Shown here: one piece after another, positions 24,387-35,072 of the stretch | Position numbering within the stretch: the first letter of the stretch is position 1 | Layout: each line of letters begins with the position of its first letter | DNA from: Magnaporthiopsis rhizophila | Taxonomy: Eukaryota > Ascomycota > Sordariomycetes > Magnaporthales > Magnaporthaceae | Direction of reading: 5' to 3' | Assembly (NCBI GenBank): GCA_003049465.1 | Contig: PYSS01000020.1 | Location: forward strand, 335,706-399,705 | DNA: 64,000 nt | The notes under the pieces: generated by a model | Seen by the model: the letters and a program-made list of their open reading frames with translations, nothing else | Told to the model about the DNA's origin: nothing | The model's database searches: none | Made by a program: the position numbers and the translations under genes

Positions 24387-24555
24387 AGCTTGGATCAATA
24401 GAAAACAAAAAAGGTGCTACGGTCAGGTAATTGCTGTTCCAGCTTCGCCGGGAGCACGGCGATAAACACTCGGGCTGGTACCTATACAGGACACTGGGCT
24501 CCGTTACCGGAGCTTCGACAGCGGGACACCAAGGAGCGCCCAACAGCGAATTTAA

Positions 24556-24570
24556 GGGGTTAGGGTTAAA
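24556..24570 (+). promoter_or_regulatory. Telobox-like element upstream of BMT6
   Basis: GGGGTTAGGGTTAAA contains the fungal telomere unit TTAGGG plus flanking repeats, 115-130 bp before the BMT6 ATG. In yeasts, TTAGGG sites bound by Tbf1 mark snoRNA and ribosome-biogenesis promoters; a role here is inference. Confidence 0.5.
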
Positions 24571-24685
24571 TTGCCTGGATATCAAAGTCTTTGCTCCAGC
24601 TTCTCGAGGCTATTCACGCTCCAACCCCAAGTGTGGCCTCTTGACAGAAAAAGAAATAAAGACCTAATCGAGGCCTTTAACCAAA

Positions 24686-25834
24686 ATGGCAAAGAAACAG
24701 CCGGGCAAAAGGGCCTCTCCCAGCCATGCCAAACCACAAAGCAACAGGAAGCAAACCGGGACGGGGCACGGCAAATCAGACCCCTCCTCAACAGCAGCCG
24801 GGGACAGGACGGCGGCGGATAAGGACAGCGGCCCCGCCGCCCTCGGCACCCCGGACCAGAAGCGCATCCTGGACGTCTTCGCCGAAGTCTTCGCCGCGGA
24901 GCTCGCCTCGGACGCCTTCGCGGCGACCCTGCAGGCCATCAAGCAGGCGCTGTTCGAGCGCGACTTCGACGCCGCCTTTGGCGCCGAGGCCAACCTGCGC
25001 GTCTACGCCGCCCGCTACAGCCCCACGCGGGCCCTGTGCTACGCCGACGCGTTGTCCGGCATCGCGGCGGCGGCGCACCTGGGCGGCCTGCTGCAGCAGC
25101 CGCCGCAGAACGACGAAGACGGCAGCGGCGGGGGCGGGGGCGGCGAACTGAGAGCGCTGGCCATAGGCGGCGGGGTCGCCGAGGTCGCAGCCTTCGCCGC
25201 GTTCCTCCGCCGACGACCCGGCGCCGCGACGTCCGGCTCCGTCGTGCTGCTCGACTCGGGCCCCTGGGGCGCCGTGGTCGACTCTCTCGCCGCGGGCCTC
25301 ACGGCGGCCCCGACGCTGTCCAAGTACGCAAGCGCCGAGATCAAGGCGTCCAACCGCGCGCTGATCGAGCCCGAGCGCTTCAAGGCCGTCTTCGTGCGGG
25401 CTGACGCCCTCGCCCTGGATGCCGACGGCTACGGCGCCCTGATCCCATCCTCCTCACCGTGCCTGGTCACGCTGCTCTTCACTCTCAACGAGCTGTTCAC
25501 CGCCGGTGGCATAGGCAAAACGACCGCGTTTCTGCTCAATCTCTCGGCTGGCCTGCCGTCCGGGTCCCTGCTGCTCGTCATAGATAGCCCCGGCAGCTAC
25601 TCGGAAACGGTAGTGGGTAAAGATTCCAAACGTTATCCGATGAGCTGGCTCCTCGACAAGGTGCTACTTTCCACGGTCGAGGATTGCGAATGGACCAAGC
25701 TCGAGTCTCACGAATCGCTGTGGTTCCGCCTCCCGACCGGCCTGAGGTATCCGATCCCACTGGAAAACATGCGCTACCAGCTACATCTGTACCGTGTCAC
25801 GAAGCCGAAACCGGCATCATCCAAGAGAGAGTAG
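24686..25834 (+). CDS. BMT6: 25S rRNA (uridine-N3) methyltransferase, Bmt6-like
   Basis: Single exon of 382 aa. The basic, low-complexity N-terminus (MAKKQPGKR) is suited to nucleolar targeting. The core matches the Methyltransf_34 family that includes yeast Bmt6: QKRILDVFAEVFAAEL, KQALFERDFDAAFG, YAARYSPTRALCYADAL, a glycine-rich SAM motif (ALAIGGGVAEVAAFAAFL) and an acidic strand end (VVLLDSGPWG), then FTLNELFTAGGIGKTTAFLLNL and LLVIDSPGSYSE. The C-terminus has the WLLDKVLL and LENMRYQLHLYR motifs. Bmt6 methylates a uridine of 25S rRNA during 60S maturation. ATG 24686 sits in a good context (CCAAAATGGC) and precedes all conserved sequence. Confidence 0.85.
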   Translation: MAKKQPGKRASPSHAKPQSNRKQTGTGHGKSDPSSTAAGDRTAADKDSGPAALGTPDQKRILDVFAEVFAAELASDAFAATLQAIKQALFERDFDAAFGAEANLRVYAARYSPTRALCYADALSGIAAAAHLGGLLQQPPQNDEDGSGGGGGGELRALAIGGGVAEVAAFAAFLRRRPGAATSGSVVLLDSGPWGAVVDSLAAGLTAAPTLSKYASAEIKASNRALIEPERFKAVFVRADALALDADGYGALIPSSSPCLVTLLFTLNELFTAGGIGKTTAFLLNLSAGLPSGSLLLVIDSPGSYSETVVGKDSKRYPMSWLLDKVLLSTVEDCEWTKLESHESLWFRLPTGLRYPIPLENMRYQLHLYRVTKPKPASSKRE

Positions 25835-26054
25835 CTGCTAGCACACCACGAGCTGCGGCAAGATATTAATGCTGCTATGTGTTGCCCATATAATACTGGC
25901 CACCCCCGAAGAGAACGTTGCCCAATGTCATTAAAATATCCGCCCACCAACCGACCCCAGACGCCAACGCTCCGTTTCCATAAAGCCAAAGACATGCCCA
26001 CCCACTCAGTCGACCGACGCCTTATTACATCTGGCAATCAAAAGAAGATGCAGC

Positions 26055-29000
26055 TCAAGCCCACACGAGCTTCCTTATCGAATACCCAAGCTGCTCAAGC
26101 AGCCCCGCGTTCCGTTTGGCCTCGGCGGCCGAGATGATGTCGCCGCTCTCGAGGATGCTCTCCCGCTCGGTGCCTGCCGATATGGGCGTGTTGAGGGCCA
26201 CGAGCCTCTCGAGCTGGGCGCTGATGCTCACTACCTGCTGTACCTCGGTGAGGCCGTTACCCCCGCTCGACTCGGTAAGCGAAGACTGAGAGTAGAGCGC
26301 CTTGAGCGCGATTTTCCTCTCGGTCGGTGGAGCGGGCCGACGGGACAAGATGCCAGCCAGCCCGACCGGCCCCGGCGCGTTTGGATTCTTGTCTTTGTCA
26401 TCTGCCGCCGCCACCGCCCTTCCAAACGACGCGGACAAGGATCTCGTATTGACGCGGATGACGTCCTTGGTTCCCGGTTTATATAAAACCAAGATGCCCT
26501 GGTTCTTGGTCTCGTCCAGCTGCCACGGCGCCGTGGTGGACGTGACGTAGGCGCCGAACTTGACCTTCTTCACGCTTCCCAGCTCGACGCGCTCAAAGGA
26601 GGAGACCTTGTCCAAATTCCAATCGAACCTGCACAGGTACATGGCGACGTCGGTGAGGAGGAGGACAGCCTCCTCGAACGGCTGGGCCGTTAGGCTGTCG
26701 GACGTGTGCGGCGTCAGCATCGTCCATCCGCCGATAAACTCCTCTTTCTCGTCAGCCACAACCCGCTTCTGACACAGCTCGATGGCTTGCTCCCTCATCC
26801 TTTGCATCGAAACAGCCGGGTCCTGAGACATCATGTTGACTTCGAACTCATCAAAGACCAGAGCGGTGACGTTCCCCAGCAGGAAATCGATTGTCGTCTG
26901 CACGAAGAAATCATTGATCATGCTGTGGTGTTTCCCTCTCAGTCAGCCTCAACCAGCACCTAGCCGTTACGGGCAGAAGTCCCTGCTGCAGTACTCACCC
27001 ACTCCACAGACGGTTCACCGACAGACCAATGTCTGTCAGCGCCCCTCGGACGTCCCTCTTTTTAGTCCTGGTGTAGTCTCCTTTCATGGCCGCGGTTGAC
27101 GCGTACTGTTTCGAGATGGAGTCGCCGTTGTCTGCCCAGAGCGTGTTGAACCAAGACGTCTCCTGGTCTCGCTGGGCAGACATGTCGAAGCCTTGCTGGC
27201 TCAGCTGGAGATCCAGCATGAATTTGGCAAAGGAGCTCTGACAGACGTTTGTTCTGTCCAGGCAGTCCATACAGTTGGTCCTCAAGACGCCGGCCTGCCG
27301 CGAGGTAATCTCCCCGCTGGACTCGACGGTGCTGCCGAAGCGCTCGAGCTGTTTTCTGAGGATGTCGACGAGCTTCGACACGTTCTCGAACCTCATTCCC
27401 CTGCATTCGGAGTGAAAATCAAACCACTCGAATGGAATCGCTCCGTCGGGGCCGCTTTCCTCGTTCAGTCTTTTGATGCCTTTCTCGTACTGTTCGCCGA
27501 TAGACGCCTCGGTGCCATGCTTCTCCACCAGGTTTACGATCTGGAGCGAGCCATATTGTCTCTTGAGCATTGAGAATTGCTTCTTCAAGGCTTGGTAGTT
27601 GGACTCGGGGGAGTGTTGTATTACGGGCGCTGGTTTCAAAGAATAGGGGCTTTGCACAAAGAAGAGCGGTATGCTTCCTCTTATTTGCGTGAACGAGTAC
27701 GTCTTGTCTGCGGCGCTACCCTCGGCAGGCGAGAGAATCTGCTCCGTTTCGACAAAGTTGGCGGTATTGCCGTTGTCGTCGACGCCACGCCGCAGGTAAC
27801 GCAGACCGGCTCGCTTGACGGACCTTCTCGATATGACGGTGATGTCGAAGACCTTCTCAGACGGCCGGCGGTTCAGACTCTCGGACATCCGCTCACTTTG
27901 GGGAGAAGCAGTGCCGGATTGGGGCCTCGATCTCAGATCGCTCAGCTCAAGCGAATCCTTGACACCTTCGTCAACCTGGGGAGGGTCGCTGTCGACGACA
28001 AATGTCCTCTGGCCCACAAAGCCTTGCATCAAGGGGAGCACGAAGGCGTTGGCCCCAGCTTCGACGAGCCGCTGCGACACGTGTCTGTTCCACCAAAAGA
28101 CCGGATCGACTCTCCTGCAAAGAGGTAGCTCCGACTGGGCAGCGTCCAGAGGCTGTGACGAGAGGCTCCGGGTGATGTCGTGGTCGTAGCTGAAGAAAAA
28201 GCTACGTGACGTCCCAAACAGAATCTGCGTGGTGCGCAGCAGCTTTGGCAGCAGGGCCGCCGCGCTGCCCGTGGTGGCGGGTTTTGCTGCCGCTTCTGTT
28301 ATCTTGACTCCATCTCCAGCTCCAGCAACAACCGGGCCTTCGGAGCTCGGCACGCCTCCCTTTTTGCTGTCTCCTCCATCATTTGCACCGGCGGCGGGTG
28401 GGCCGTTGCTAAGACCCATGCTCCGCTTCTGGTCCTGCATCCAGCCGCCGCGGCTGAACCAGCGCTGCGCGAAGCGGCCGTAGCCGCCCTTCTTAGTCAT
28501 GACATCCGAGGCGATGCTCGTGATGGACCGCGGGCGACCGCGGCTGTCGTCGAGCTCCTCCTCCGCCGCGGCGTCGCTGACGTCATCGGACGCGACGACC
28601 GGTACTGGCGCGCTGCTCTCGTCGTTGTCGTCGCTATCGCCGGCGCTGCTGGTGTCGGTTGCGCTGCCGCCGGTCGCTGCGGCGTCGGATGCCCGCTTCA
28701 GGTGCGCGGCAGTGCGGGCGATGGCCTCGGCGGCTTCCGACTGCGACGAGCAGGGCGTGAGGGCCACCTCGGTCACTACGTAGACGGGTCTGCCGCGCAC
28801 TAGGGCGACCTGCTGCCGGCGAGTTATGGTGACCAGGTAGCTGTGCGGGGGTACTGTTATGAGGCCTGTGCAGCAGAAAAAAGTCCCCGGGTCAGCTATA
28901 ATTCTACCCTCCGTTGCGCTGTCGTCGTTATTGGAGAAGGAGCGCGCAAGTAGGCAGCAGGCGGGCGCTATGGAGATTACGGACCGACGATACCGAAGCT

Positions 29001-29198
29001 CTCGAACGAGGCGTTGGGCTTGGTTATCGCATCGGAGGGAACATCCCTCGAGACGTGGTTGTTGGAGATGGCCGCATCGCCGTACTTGAGCTTTATCGGA
29101 GAGGCTGGTGGCCGGTGATCTTTCTTGGACGATAGCGGTTGCAAGACGAGACCGTCTGCGGCGGCGGATATCAGTATCTTGCGCGCCAGGCCGACCAT
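26055..29198 (-). CDS. SAC-domain phosphoinositide phosphatase (Sac2/INPP5F-like)
   Basis: Three coding exons (29198-28985, 28865-26999, 26922-26055) give 982 aa. Junctions restore FGIVGLITV and LWSGMINDFFVQ; intron 1 uses a weak GTCCGT donor and intron 2 GTGAGT. The SAC domain shows YLVTITRRQQVALVRGRPVYVVTEVALTP, then a long Ser/Asp/Gly-rich insertion, FFFSYDHDITRSL, and the catalytic CX5R(T) motif CMDCLDRT near residue 600. The C-terminal ~290 residues (MINDFFVQTTIDFLLGN..., with IRVNTRSLSASFGRA) look like the hSac2-type domain rather than a Sac1 membrane anchor, and no transmembrane segment follows. Expected activity is removal of phosphate from phosphoinositides, 4-phosphate in the Sac2 case, at endosomal or Golgi membranes; substrate choice is inferred. 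Confidence 0.87.
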
Positions 29199-30107
29199 GG
29201 CGGCGGGGGTCGCACGAGGCAGCCGAAAAGGTGTGGGTAAGAGGTAATATTATCGTATCGATGGACGTCCCGTATAAAAAAAAACAAAACAGAAAACAAA
29301 AGGATGCAACAATAGGTGAGAAAAAGAACGGGTATTATACACTGGTGAGCGAGAGGGATCACTCGAGAACCGCCCGCGCATCGGGGGACGATGGGACTTT
29401 TCCTTTTTGTATCTCTCATCACTCAGCGCAAGGGTGGCGGGGCAGATCCATGGGACTTGCGTCATTCGTGTGTTCCGCTAGAAACTGCCGCCCATTGGCG
29501 CATGGGATTGCTGGTGCATGACACGCCTTTTGGCAGGTCCCAGTGCGAAGCTGGGCTCACATGACCAATACGTGATATCTGCTGCCCAAGAGGCGACGGA
29601 CTGACCAATATCTCCTCGCCACTTTGCGCTTCTGTACTTGTGGGATATAATATGCCGGCGGAAGCGAGAGGGCCTTGGGCTGTGATTATATGTGCCTGAT
29701 GGGCGTGGAGAAGGATGATGGATGTGAGAAGGCAATGAATGTGTTGGCAAGATTGAAGATGTTGGGGAGCATATAAGTTAGTGTAGCAATAGCTAGCCCC
29801 TTGAGCCATCACGGCACTCAACACCCGCGTTCGGGGACTCACGGGCTTGCAATCAAGAGATGGCATTCCACGGAGTTGGTCATATACAAAAATGCACCGT
29901 AGGGAGTTGCGACGCACACATGAGAAGCTGGGGCGCAATGTTCTGTATTAAATGGGTGCTTAACCAAAGCCCCAAGAAATATCCACATCTCGCTTCAAAT
30001 TCCACCTCTCGGTAAGGAATATGATTTCAAGTTTTTTTTTTTTTTTCCTTCTTCTCTTTTATGTGGCTTTCAGATTGTCGCATCCTCATCACCGTAGCGG
30101 AGCGACT
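29199..30107. other. Spacer with SAC-gene promoter and SNU13 3' region
   Basis: About 900 bp upstream of the phosphatase gene and downstream of SNU13. AT-rich, with a T18 tract near 30031-30048. No gene; the minus-strand frame at 29462-29938 has no recognisable domain. Confidence 0.5.
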
Positions 30108-30669
30108 CTAGATGGCAAGGCGCTCGACCTTGTCCCTCAGGGCGCGGATCTGGCCCTGCAGGTCGCTGGCCTCGTTGCTGGTGATGCTGGCCGAGATGAC
30201 GGCGCGGGAAACACCGCAGGCGCGACCGAGGGCGATCTTTGACGGCTGTAAGAAGGAATAAGGAATCAGCCAGATGTTTGTGAAGTGTTTGCGCGCGCCG
30301 AGAATTCCAGGCACAAGGGGGCAGCAGAGACAAGCTCGCCAGATCCAAAAACTCACCACGAAGACGTAGGGCACGTTCTTGTCCTCGGCTAGGAGGGGGA
30401 TGTGGAGAAGAATGGCGAGCGGCTCGCAGTCGGCCGCGAGGATGACCAGCTCCGAGACACCACGGCTCAGAGTCTTTGTGGCCTCGTTGGCGCCCTTCTT
30501 GAGCTGGCGGTAGTGGCTCGCCGACTGGACAAGGTCGAGGATCTCCTGTGTCAGGGCGGCATCGGCCAGGGGCCAGGCTGCAATGTAGAGTTGCTTGGTT
30601 AGCTGCTTGGAAAGGAGGTTTTTATCGAGGGGGAGGCAGCAACTCACCAGCAGACTCGTTGGCGGACAT
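30108..30669 (-). CDS. SNU13: Snu13, 15.5K U4 snRNP and box C/D snoRNP protein
   Basis: Three coding exons (30669-30648, 30577-30357, 30245-30108) give 126 aa, the family's exact usual length. Exon 1 encodes only MSANESA plus one base; acceptors are TTGCAG and TTACAG. Conserved L7Ae-fold text is continuous: AWPLADAALTQEILDLVQSASHYRQLKKGANEATKTL, VSELVILAADCEPLAILLHIPLLAEDKNVPYVFVPSK, and ALGRACGVSRAVIS. It binds kink-turns in U4 snRNA and box C/D snoRNAs, serving both splicing and rRNA modification in the nucleus. Confidence 0.97.
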
Positions 30670-31409
30670 GACTGTGCACAGTTCGACGAAAAGTCTCGGT
30701 CGGGGAAGAGAGAATGAGTGTGAGAGAGGTGTGTAAACGCCCCAGGGTTCCTTGCTGTGGCTCGCCCTGTTCGTTAATGGTGAAGGCCGGGTTTTGGCGT
30801 CAAGTAGTAGGCAATGGAAGGAGAGAATATTCCCAGCTGCGACGAAGCCGACTTTTTTTTTTTCTGCCTTAGCGCCGCCCGCATTAGAGCTTCCCGCTCC
30901 AGTGGGGCCGACCCAACTTAGTGCCTAATCGGAACAATCCCCAACTTGTACAGCTGGCTTCCTTCCTGACTATGCTTTGTATACTTTCTCATTGCTATGT
31001 ACCAAATTCTTTTATTCGCTAGGTATATCGTTTCCCATCTTTTTACTGTTTCTTTCTTCTCCCCATTCTTCTGCATCTCCAGTTGCACAGGCCGCAAGCT
31101 GCTACGTGCGCCACATCACCACACAAGCCACTGCCGCCACCCCTGTCGAGCGCGGGTCTCGGGACGTGCGTGATTACCTAACGACGTTGCGTCGGTTGCT
31201 CCCCCAAGCTTCCGCAGCAAAACTCGCCCCCGGAAATCATTTTAGCCAACCTGGAAACACCTCCAGCACTCGTCGCCAAACATCACAACCTCCATCAGCC
31301 CGTCGGCCCCTATCGCGTCAACTCCATCGCTCTGCGCCATCTCCATTTGATCAAATCGCCGGTCGACTCTACTTCCTTTTCCCGCTTCCTTTCCAACCAC
31401 ATTCTCACA
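30670..31409. promoter_or_regulatory. Shared divergent promoter SNU13 / VMA3
   Basis: 740 bp between head-to-head housekeeping genes. It includes a T13 tract near 30851-30865 and a pyrimidine-rich VMA3 leader. The plus-strand frame across 30977-31489 is largely leader plus intron sequence. Confidence 0.5.
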
Positions 31410-32385
31410 ATGTCTCCCACAGAACTCTGGTGAGTGATGTTCCGCGTCACGACATTTGCCGAACCCCCGAGCTTCGGCCACGGCACTGAGACGGACCGGA
31501 CGCCATCACAACAATGGATCATGCATTCCACCGCGGACAAAAGAGGACGCAATTGCTAACGTTATCGTCCTACCAGCCCGGCCTACGCGGTTAGTACTTG
31601 CCGATGAAATCTGTCGCGATTCCGCTTCCGCCGACGGTCGAGATGGCGACTCGAATCCGAAGCCAGACTGGACAAAGGCCCATTGAAGGCTCTCCAATAT
31701 GTACTGACACGATGAATAGCCCTTCTTCGGCGCCATGGGCTGCACGGCCGCCATCGTCTTCACATGCTTCGGCGCCTCGTATGGAACAGCCAAGTCTGGC
31801 GTCGGCATCGCCGCTATGGGTGTCCTCCGGCCAGACCTGATCGTCAAGAGTGAGGATCCCTCGGCAGACGGACAATGAGCTTCAAGGGCGTAGCGAGCAT
31901 GGCTCATCGAGGCTGCTAGCCGAGCAAGCAGTCCACATGCTCAATTGCTGACGCGCATCCTGTCCCTGTTTAGACATTGTCCCCGTTATTATGGCCGGTA
32001 TCATCGGTATCTACGGCCTGGTCGTCTCCGTCCTGATCTCGGACAACCTGGGCCAGAATGACTACGCCCTCTACACCGGATTCATTCAGCTCGGTGCTGG
32101 CCTGGCTGTCGGTCTTGCAGGTCTGGCTGCCGGCTTCGCCATCGGTATCGTCGGTGATGCTGGCGTGCGCGGCACGGCCCAGCAGCCCAGGCTCTTCGTC
32201 GGCATGATCCTAATTCTCATTTTCGCCGAAGTTCTGGGTACGACGCGATAGCTCCCGTTTTCTCGCAACCCATCGTCGTTGTTATTGTTGAATCAACCAT
32301 CTGACAAATCTCTCCAGGTCTGTACGGGTTGATTGTCGCCCTTCTCATGAACTCGAAGGCCTCGGTCGGCATCAAGTGCCAATAA
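31410..32385 (+). CDS. VMA3: V-type H+-ATPase proteolipid subunit c
   Basis: Five coding exons (31410-31429, 31577-31589, 31720-31849, 31974-32237, 32318-32385) give 164 aa. Exon 2 is only 13 nt; together exons 1-2 encode MSPTELCPAYA, which joins to PFFGAMGCTAAIVF. Every junction keeps phase and conserved text (IVKNIVPVIMAGIIG, FAEVLGLYGLIVALLM). Four transmembrane helices are present, with the proton-carrying Glu (E140) in IFAEVLGLYG of the last helix. The protein forms the membrane rotor of the vacuolar ATPase that acidifies vacuole and endosomes. Intron-dense structure is typical of this gene in filamentous fungi. Confidence 0.97.
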
Positions 32386-33189
32386 GCGAGCACATCTGCT
32401 TCCGGACGAGTGCAGAACTGCCAATTTGGATATCTGGGCAAGCTGTAGCTTCAAGCAGCTTTCGCTTCGACTATTATGCGCGAGCGTCCGACTGCCGTCA
32501 AACATAAACAACATCCTGTTTCCTCATTGGTCGAGCATCTCCCACACGAAAACGGACGGGGGAGATGCTAGAACTCTGAGTTGCGGACAAAAAGTGCTTT
32601 GGGTGGTGTGAGGTGCTGGCATCGTTGAACAGGTAATGGATGCGTTGGTGCGGCCATACATGTACTATCGGCATATCTTCCATACACTCGGTGATTTGGG
32701 GTGGTCTTGGGTTCATCTTGCGTTCATCAAGGACTATTAGTGGATGGGCAAGAGTTGTATAGTCTAGGGTTTTCAATCTTGAAATTTTGCATATACTCAT
32801 CGACATCTTGAAATCTGGTAGTGTCATTAGGAGATTTTGATCTTGTGTTGTTATACTTAAGAAATTACCGAGGCCACAGGACTATTACTAGTAGTTAGCC
32901 TCCTTAGGAAGGGTGAGAAACCGCGTATGGCGACTTCTCGGATATCATTATAACTCTCTTCCACCTCAGAGCCCCGCAGACCCCTCATGCTCCTCTGCTT
33001 CTTTTAATATTCCAGACCAAATCCATAAGACAGCCGCAATAATCATGCACTAAAGACTGCAGAGAGATTTCAAACTTTTTATATACAAGAAAGTTTGAGA
33101 GGGCAAAGGAAGTGGTGGCTTGACCCCAGACGGGGAAAAGTCGGAGGTCGGAAGTCTCGGCAAGGTTTGCAAGCCCAAAGGGTAGGTAT
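32386..33189. other. Spacer between convergent VMA3 and ERG4
   Basis: 800 bp tail-to-tail region, AT-rich, containing both 3' UTRs and a GGTAGGTA motif at 33181. No gene seen. Confidence 0.55.
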
Positions 33190-35072
33190 TTAGAAGACGT
33201 ACTAAGCATCCATGGCATGTCTCGGTTAGCATTACGTGTGGATACTTCTCCAGATATATATGGAGCATGACAAAAGACAAGGACAAGGACAAAACTTACG
33301 GGGATGAAGAGATAAGGGACCATCTTCTCGTACTTGAGCCAGGCGTCGCCGTACTTTGTGCGGCAGCGCTGGATGTCGCGGTGGGCGCGGTGGGCGATCA
33401 TGCCGCAGAAGAAGACGGGGTAGAACCAGGGGAAGGGGCTCGAGAAACCCGTGACGAGGCCCCAGGTGATGGCGAAGAAGGCGTCGCAGCTGTAGTGGAC
33501 CTTGCGGGCGAGGCCGTACCAGCCGTCGGCCAGGATGGCGTTGCCGGTGTCGGTCGGGATGGTGCGCGGGTTGTGCAGGGTCTGCCAGGGCAGCTGGGGG
33601 AAGGTCTTGCGGGTGATGAGGTGGCCGCGCTCCATGGCGCGGAAGCGGTTCTTTTGCGAGTTGCACGAGTCCCAGACCCAGTAGACGAACAGGTAGGCGA
33701 CGAAGAGGAAGCCCAAGAGGACCCTGTTCATGCGGTACTCGCTCGGGTGGTGGTTGGCCAGGAAGATGGTGCAGTGGCAGTAGGTCAGGGGCACGCCGGC
33801 CAGGTTCCAGAAGATGAGCATGAAGCCCCACTTCTCGTAGTACATGTCCCAGGTGGTGATGATGAGCTCCTCGCCCTTGGAGCAGGCGTTGGCGTAGAGG
33901 AAGTGGGCCATGAGCAGGAGGCAGGCCTCGCCCGAGACGTAGCCGTAGCGGTCGTGCTGGCGCGCGACGAGCCCGCACGTGGTCAGGAACAGGATGTACC
34001 ACGGCAGGCGCACCTCGAAGAACATCTTGAAGTCGAGGATGCCGAACATGCGCGGGTTGAGCTCGGCGCCCATGAAGAAGTCGTAGACGAAGCTGCCCGT
34101 CATGCGGTGCTGCCTGCCGCGGAAGATGGCCGAGAAGTAGGCCACGATGCTGACCAGGAACCCGGACAGGATGGCGACGCTCATGATGGGGCCGAACTCG
34201 TCGAGGATGGTGTACAGGGGCATGAGGCCGGAAAAGTGCAGGCCCGCGGCGGACGCGATGGTGATGTACCAGCTCCACATGCCCGAGCAGTAGTAGTCCA
34301 GCTGCCTGCCGCCCTCGTGCGGCAGCGGCTTGCCCTTGCCCCAGACGCCCGGCGCGAGGCAGTAGAGCGCCATCTCGAAGACGAAAAAGACCCAGTACAT
34401 GGCCCAGGCCTTGGCGTGCGGGAACGCGCCGTTGTAGGCCAGGGCGGCCATGTGGCGGCCAAAATCCCCCCAGCTCTGGCCGGGCGCGGGGATGGGCGCC
34501 TTCCCGTCGTAGTACGTGGCCCCGATCCACATGTAGTACATGAGGACCGGGAACCCAATCATCATGGCCCCGGTGCCCAGCGACCCGCCGAACTCCATGA
34601 CGCCCGAGTAGTCGATGCGGTGGTCGAGGCCGGGTTTCCAGCCGTCGACCGCGTGCTCCCCCTCGGTTTTGCCGCCCTTGCCCCCTACCCGGGCGGCTGC
34701 CGCCTCATTGCTACTATCTAGCTCGGCTTCCTCGGAAGTGGCCCCATTTGCGACAGCAGGCTTCTTCTCCTCCTTGGCCCGCTTTCGCAGCCCGCTGGGC
34801 TTGCCGAGCTCGACCGAGCTAAAAGACGATGCGATGGGCGAGGAATCGGAGCCGCCGGCAGAACCGGCCCCGGACTCCTCGGACGTCTCGTCAATGTGCT
34901 CGATGAACTTGGGGACCCCTCGACGGCGGTGTGCGCCGTTGTTGCTGGTAGTGGCGGCCGCGGCCGTGGCGACAGGCGCGTCGCTCTCGGCGGCGGAGCC
35001 GGTGTCGCCCTCGGCGTCGACGGGGAACTGTGACTTCCTGCGCGTGGAGCGGCGCGCCGGAGTTTCGACCAT
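33190..35072 (-). CDS. ERG4: Delta(24(24(1)))-sterol reductase (ERG4 type)
   Basis: Two coding exons, 35072-33300 and a 12-nt terminal exon 33201-33190, give 594 aa. The second exon supplies Tyr-Val-Phe-stop, completing LFIPYVF, the expected family C-terminus; its acceptor CTTAG follows a GCTAAC branch site. An acidic/basic N-terminus of ~160 residues precedes about ten membrane segments. Family motifs are clear: FEVRLPWYILFL, HFLYANACSKGEELIITTWDMYYEKWGFML, LTYCHCTIFLANHHPSEY, LADGWYGLARKVHYSCDA, and AHRAHRDIQRCRTKYGDAWLKYEKMVPYLFIP. The enzyme makes ergosterol in the last step of the pathway in the ER membrane, using NADPH. ERG24-like C14 reductases are related, but the C-terminus and NANAC-KGEE region favour ERG4. 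The large antisense frame here is a shadow. Confidence 0.93.

Larger units (their letters stand above)
23055..24685. promoter_or_regulatory. Divergent promoter region, transketolase / BMT6
   Basis: 1.6 kb between two divergent starts. It contains a TAGGTAGG motif (23847-23864), an A/T palindrome (24353-24386) and a telobox-like element (24556-24570), listed separately. The minus-strand frame at 23107-23757 lies in the transketolase upstream region and shows no family features, so I do not call it a gene. Confidence 0.55.

Noticed and set aside
33267..34721. 484-codon plus-strand frame antisense to ERG4
   Set aside because: Asp/Val/Gly-rich shadow of a GC3-biased gene.
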